Below the pieces are notes generated by a model. The model worked only from the letters and a program-made list of their open reading frames with translations. It did no database searches and was not told the origin of the DNA. Positions 62,401-64,000 of a stretch of 64,000 nucleotides of DNA are shown in pieces (positions within the stretch are counted from its first letter, which is position 1; each line of letters opens with the position of its first letter). Origin of the DNA: a virus; IMG/VR virus record IMGVR_UViG_3300033153_007973, positions 64,001 through 128,000 of that record; one strand, 5' to 3'. The position numbers were made by a program, and so were the translations under genes.

Positions 62401-64000
62401 GTTATGTAGCTAAGGAGCTCACTGTCCCCATACTCCAAACATACATAGAAAATCCAACGAGAACTACAGCCGAAGCACAGATTCAGTCTCTTCTCAGAAA
62501 TCTTCTAAGAAGAGCAGAGAATGTACTAATCAATGTTGGAGGATCCTTAATAACTGGAGGAGTAACATCAGAAAAGCGATCAAATTGGACACAAGCAACA
62601 GCCGAACCAGCAAGACTAAAGGCTTTCTGGACGTCTCTTCATGCAAATAAATATGCAAAGTTTTGGTCACATGCACTTGGTAGATCAGATAGAGATATAG
62701 ATGATGATGCTCAGGAAAAAGAACTACATAGTACTTTCCTTTCAACCATATTGATATATCTCACAATGCTCTCTGGAGATAGCGACGAAGATTATTACAC
62801 AAAATACACAAACGATGCTAAAAGTCTTGGTGATCTATTTAAGGATAAAGCAGTCCTTCATAACTTAATGGCACAGATTCGGGATAATCTTATTCCTGAT
62901 GTTGGAACATGGATTCCAACAGTATCTGCTGTCCTGAACTTTTATCAGCTTCCGTTTCTTATGTCGCCATATTATTATGCACAAGAGGACATACACATAA
63001 GACGCACAAGAGGACAAAGACGTATCCCATCACCAAAAGAAATAACGGATAGTAATAATGAGGACGCCATAAAAGCATACAACCACTTTGGTATACATAG
63101 TACTAATGACTATATAAAAAGAACAAAAAGATTTCAGAGATATCTACGAAGTTCAAGTAATCGCCCAACAATTGGCGATAGAATTGAATTGGCCCGCGGA
63201 TTCAATAATATTATCACTGATAACTATTTCAAAAGCGTTAGGACTAGACAAACCACATGGAAAGAGTATGGTAAGTTCAAGGATCTACTGACACCATTCA
63301 AAAAGCTAATACAAGATCCTAGATATGGATTAGCTGGTGCGATCGCAGGAACCAATACATATAAGAACTCACATGTCTTTGAGCCTGATAAAAGTAAGGT
63401 TACGATAGATAGAATTACGAATGGAATTACGTATGCTAAAAAATATACATATACAGATATGTTCTCTATTCCATCTGAAACATTTAATAGTTCAGACTTT
63501 GATAAACTTGCAAGATGGAGCACAAATGAACAAAGTATTGCTGGCATGCTTGGATTGACTGCACTCCCTACCGGTATTCTTGCAGCTGTTGGTGCATCTT
63601 TACTAGTAGGTTCAGGGCTATGGTTACCTGGAGCAATAGTTGGTGGAATACTTGGATTGGGTCTTGGTGTTGTATCATCCGTCATAGGAGCAGTCCAACA
63701 ATATCTCACCGATATTCTTGGTGCAGAAAGTCAGATTCCATATGATATTCTGATGATGATCAAGTTTGCTGATATACTTCATAACTCAATGGTCAGTCCG
63801 TTCTTGGGATTGAGACAAAGAGACGAGAAAGATGATCGTATACATTTAACTGAGAGTCCTAATATTACGACATTTCAAGCTAGTATCTCGGACAGAATAA
63901 TATTCGAAGATATCGTTCACTTGTTATCACCATCAACGCTAGCATTTTATGATTATCTGTATCTCAGTTCTGATGGAAGAGGAACCCAGTACTATGATAC
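56484..64000 (+). CDS. giant protein with N-terminal Cas4/AddB-like Fe-S nuclease, >2505 aa (3' end outside window)
   Basis: ATG at 56484 with no clear ribosome site; the frame stays open to the window end. Residues 1-300 hold a complete RecB-family nuclease: GNVTH (H45), GSIDLI (D158-159 region), MDLKSGKK (D182, K184) and EQVMVYDIA (Q199). C17 and C290, C293, C299 form the four-Cys iron-sulfur site of AddB and Cas4. The remaining >2,200 residues show no known domain except a hydrophobic Gly/Leu-rich region near the end (63540-63700). DNA-end processing is the likely chemistry; role unknown. Confidence 0.78.
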   Translation, partial: MAISAISYSSFSVHELCKYQFWYQYYAQLAGDTGSKATAIGNVTHTEAEDMLQELTNVLPDNTEIGFTEIQRQEVVQRYQAIVSSGLKSLQSRYDITPADIQRALDGLDRLSKRTYLVGVPNDQGVYDKIRWQVIDKEKRFDKTISSPDGEYKLTGSIDLILKRLLDAGGNPIASHVHQFMDLKSGKKQFGPISWKSEQVMVYDIALGDLYKVDGIAPTLRYDFFLLPDDPNPHYTTVVPVGNEVRPADYLARRDKVNSRLSAAYKFLTDGIPNDSNDPTVIITEPNDWCTRCPAYQHCPNKENANLRKAPAGGLRGGPYPELRTLTEKTGAFAKSELSDETLTEIIEQIINHGGTVREAIGHMKSDERELWTTKYTKFMQDHLSNKTNDIIADNKRIKETILQIGAVHITAPITNISLTDRKEVVTADTLRTKESLTLRKQTSNREANLTIIFSGKDQINYELRHILAQYQAFPFTQIRNKEITRMLIPLQSHLPTYFAVDQTLLRKVLTDNNIKDFSTQKGEAHRKDLKAARDEVYSKVKFMYAIRSISIAPVPSLVDTIELNLRIQVMDLDPVSETGRIRFLYDTQSALEQLGWFTHFCRLNEYRKNDTNGSKTIVDTIIPKEKAITISFKNATNHRKIDLGKYSVLAMPLYIGREDNTYFVNPGDDEFIDKDAYILLVRTPNRDTTTTTYTYLAFLYTRGLLLPIRESDTYLDKGKIKLPDERLVGPIDSLKTADLSYVFCTDLSVYTESAYSRRELTEAFKLSWNKLTAANFNIAQINARNGVLSPSTSDPRRAPAWLNASKRWKNFNTNGDIWPIINPTNVIDPFLTMIEIRNQSSNIVSGISAEINDLPWVSEHRNMQSRGVFGEWMYTSPVMPARVSSENSTGTKDATVTITGVDKSTIPLLVIQRIFRKLFLNSEVLFTTNLGALIKRNLPKTSADPKPFIKDLQKSFEARFQNAYDNGFYASGQTEAYIRFLTIDAIDRSNMHPINKTQEITVSDRKGTILTKHNIAFTSDNPNTMDIKSGKPKAEIDTNTFIVMPPIINKKYAQILISEYHRYSATTEVAYRLAYKRLGSDADATKIISEVQKIKSALLPSNTLYRVHNTFCKRMSEKGIGFINYRNAVEEMLYDSSIITPSAVTYTPNPNSTNGMLVRLDHAAANNLLDKIVGYEGQDITYYEKILNGGTPILRDDIESSEVTRDIKVMSGGGSNPAQRGLTVDSLSLSRPFIKYYTSLLAEYVDPDKYLDILERVPSYLYHKPYEQHVEFPLLQPYIKSGEEGRRNNIKIFFRSLRSSTFAATQEDKLSRAAFRTINDIVLNGIREIISGFMPGTSAEYRQFINSVANDPETSKLYNPTNCADCYCPHNADIKAYIDRQLSAKINKMAEDLGNTIPTDSSITASSTGAADGIAAKELIISIVKQLKKYPELVTVHQPPTEASYNRIVRAVHKQGTINPNDGAVDQRNPSRSPRFQSYLYIGTYIAGLLYLLMWRMKRFAEQDRDKNIVNDDVRRKISITMKLIDTILNNSSSTQDRLTQEIRGIFSGIVTDYKKDQSAKEKSKFQNLNVDIETTQAENSVLELSNLFNHYGRAIVKLKTMPTFIIKRNVDGNIINQRQVLTDRAILDSVPEGDVYHTIITSDIFETPNFRISSEVSILKDALLSSVLTLFDSFIPDLFFWKEINIENSKDRETNVTTITNFKIAQENNIVPVYMEGHEYPFPQCLGGSSTQLTIDFITDDMFLVENIAEAATELNIMMKKYNLIKNVNPLRRPAGTEESSSRHKQLNNLLTRDRHRRHLVNKLNTAINGKEPQISKSGLDTPMLIQNNIANMVGLYGCVITDIEIQSLPEKFNTFSIRLAMRGVDIHQSDRETPRRVSQEYDRALLLRDACTVPSYVIQIGEKELKTRGIQDIIMNISSRGEKIAAKLAIVALIANLEEAYNTMEQQAIANGHDATDTHMYDKTLDIMFSYVAKELTVPILQTYIENPTRTTAEAQIQSLLRNLLRRAENVLINVGGSLITGGVTSEKRSNWTQATAEPARLKAFWTSLHANKYAKFWSHALGRSDRDIDDDAQEKELHSTFLSTILIYLTMLSGDSDEDYYTKYTNDAKSLGDLFKDKAVLHNLMAQIRDNLIPDVGTWIPTVSAVLNFYQLPFLMSPYYYAQEDIHIRRTRGQRRIPSPKEITDSNNEDAIKAYNHFGIHSTNDYIKRTKRFQRYLRSSSNRPTIGDRIELARGFNNIITDNYFKSVRTRQTTWKEYGKFKDLLTPFKKLIQDPRYGLAGAIAGTNTYKNSHVFEPDKSKVTIDRITNGITYAKKYTYTDMFSIPSETFNSSDFDKLARWSTNEQSIAGMLGLTALPTGILAAVGASLLVGSGLWLPGAIVGGILGLGLGVVSSVIGAVQQYLTDILGAESQIPYDILMMIKFADILHNSMVSPFLGLRQRDEKDDRIHLTESPNITTFQASISDRIIFEDIVHLLSPSTLAFYDYLYLSSDGRGTQYYD

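Noticed and set aside
1-64000. Reassigned stop codon as in some very large phages
   Set aside because: TAG, TGA and TAA each end long, well-supported genes here and no frame is interrupted by a recoded codon.

Overview
The window is a piece of a large tailed-phage (myovirus) genome. It has a tRNA-rich early block followed by one long, almost entirely plus-strand virion block. The evidence is a large terminase, portal, prohead protease, HK97-type major capsid protein, contractile-tail sheath and tube, tail-assembly genes and a run of giant (>2,200 aa) proteins. TAA, TAG and TGA all end genes, so the standard code applies. Shine-Dalgarno sites of the GGAGG type and promoters of the form TTGACA-N17-TATAAT point to a bacterial host with an ordinary housekeeping sigma factor. 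The host cannot be named from the sequence.

Region 1 (1-7175): about 21 recognisable tRNA genes (Met x2, Gly x2, Asp, Ile, Glu, His, Ser x2, Tyr, Leu x4 by anticodon, Lys x2, Ala, Gln, Phe, Val). Small genes are threaded between them: a permuted NlpC/P60-like hydrolase, zinc-binding mini-proteins, 23-34 aa peptides and a protein with a FliM-like helix. Several genes share bases with tRNAs. Three ORFs start exactly two bases after a tRNA 3' end, and three end inside a tRNA. Five further tRNA-like or structured RNAs have enlarged central regions, and two copies of an unknown two-hairpin RNA flank a tRNA-Met gene.

Region 2 (7181-8942): a small minus-strand operon of five mini-genes (three membrane proteins, a zinc ribbon, an RGG-like protein). 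Its promoter is divergent from that of a HELSH metallopeptidase-like gene.

Region 3 (8950-11002): small basic or low-complexity genes and a Cys-containing 294 aa protein.

Region 4 (11002-41749): head and tail morphogenesis. It opens with an 1100 aa protein carrying a DnaQ-like exonuclease domain and three Gly/Ala-rich proteins. TerL, a 757 aa unknown, portal and a protease-scaffold with a likely internal start follow. Next come two capsid-region proteins, connector and Ig-like proteins, sheath, three tube-like proteins, a 1491 aa putative baseplate protein and two paralogous chaperone-like genes.

Region 5 (41749-64000): three consecutive giant proteins. The first (2570 aa, tape-measure position) is interrupted by a 432 aa LAGLIDADG intein and has a degenerate RecB-like nuclease fold. 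The second (2274 aa) has the NRxPT and DFDGD motifs of the RNA polymerase beta-prime catalytic barrel. The third (>2505 aa, runs off the window) opens with a complete Cas4/AddB-like Fe-S nuclease. With the DnaQ-like protein, this suggests that nucleic-acid enzymes are built into virion proteins, possibly injected with the DNA. That is the most interesting feature of the window.
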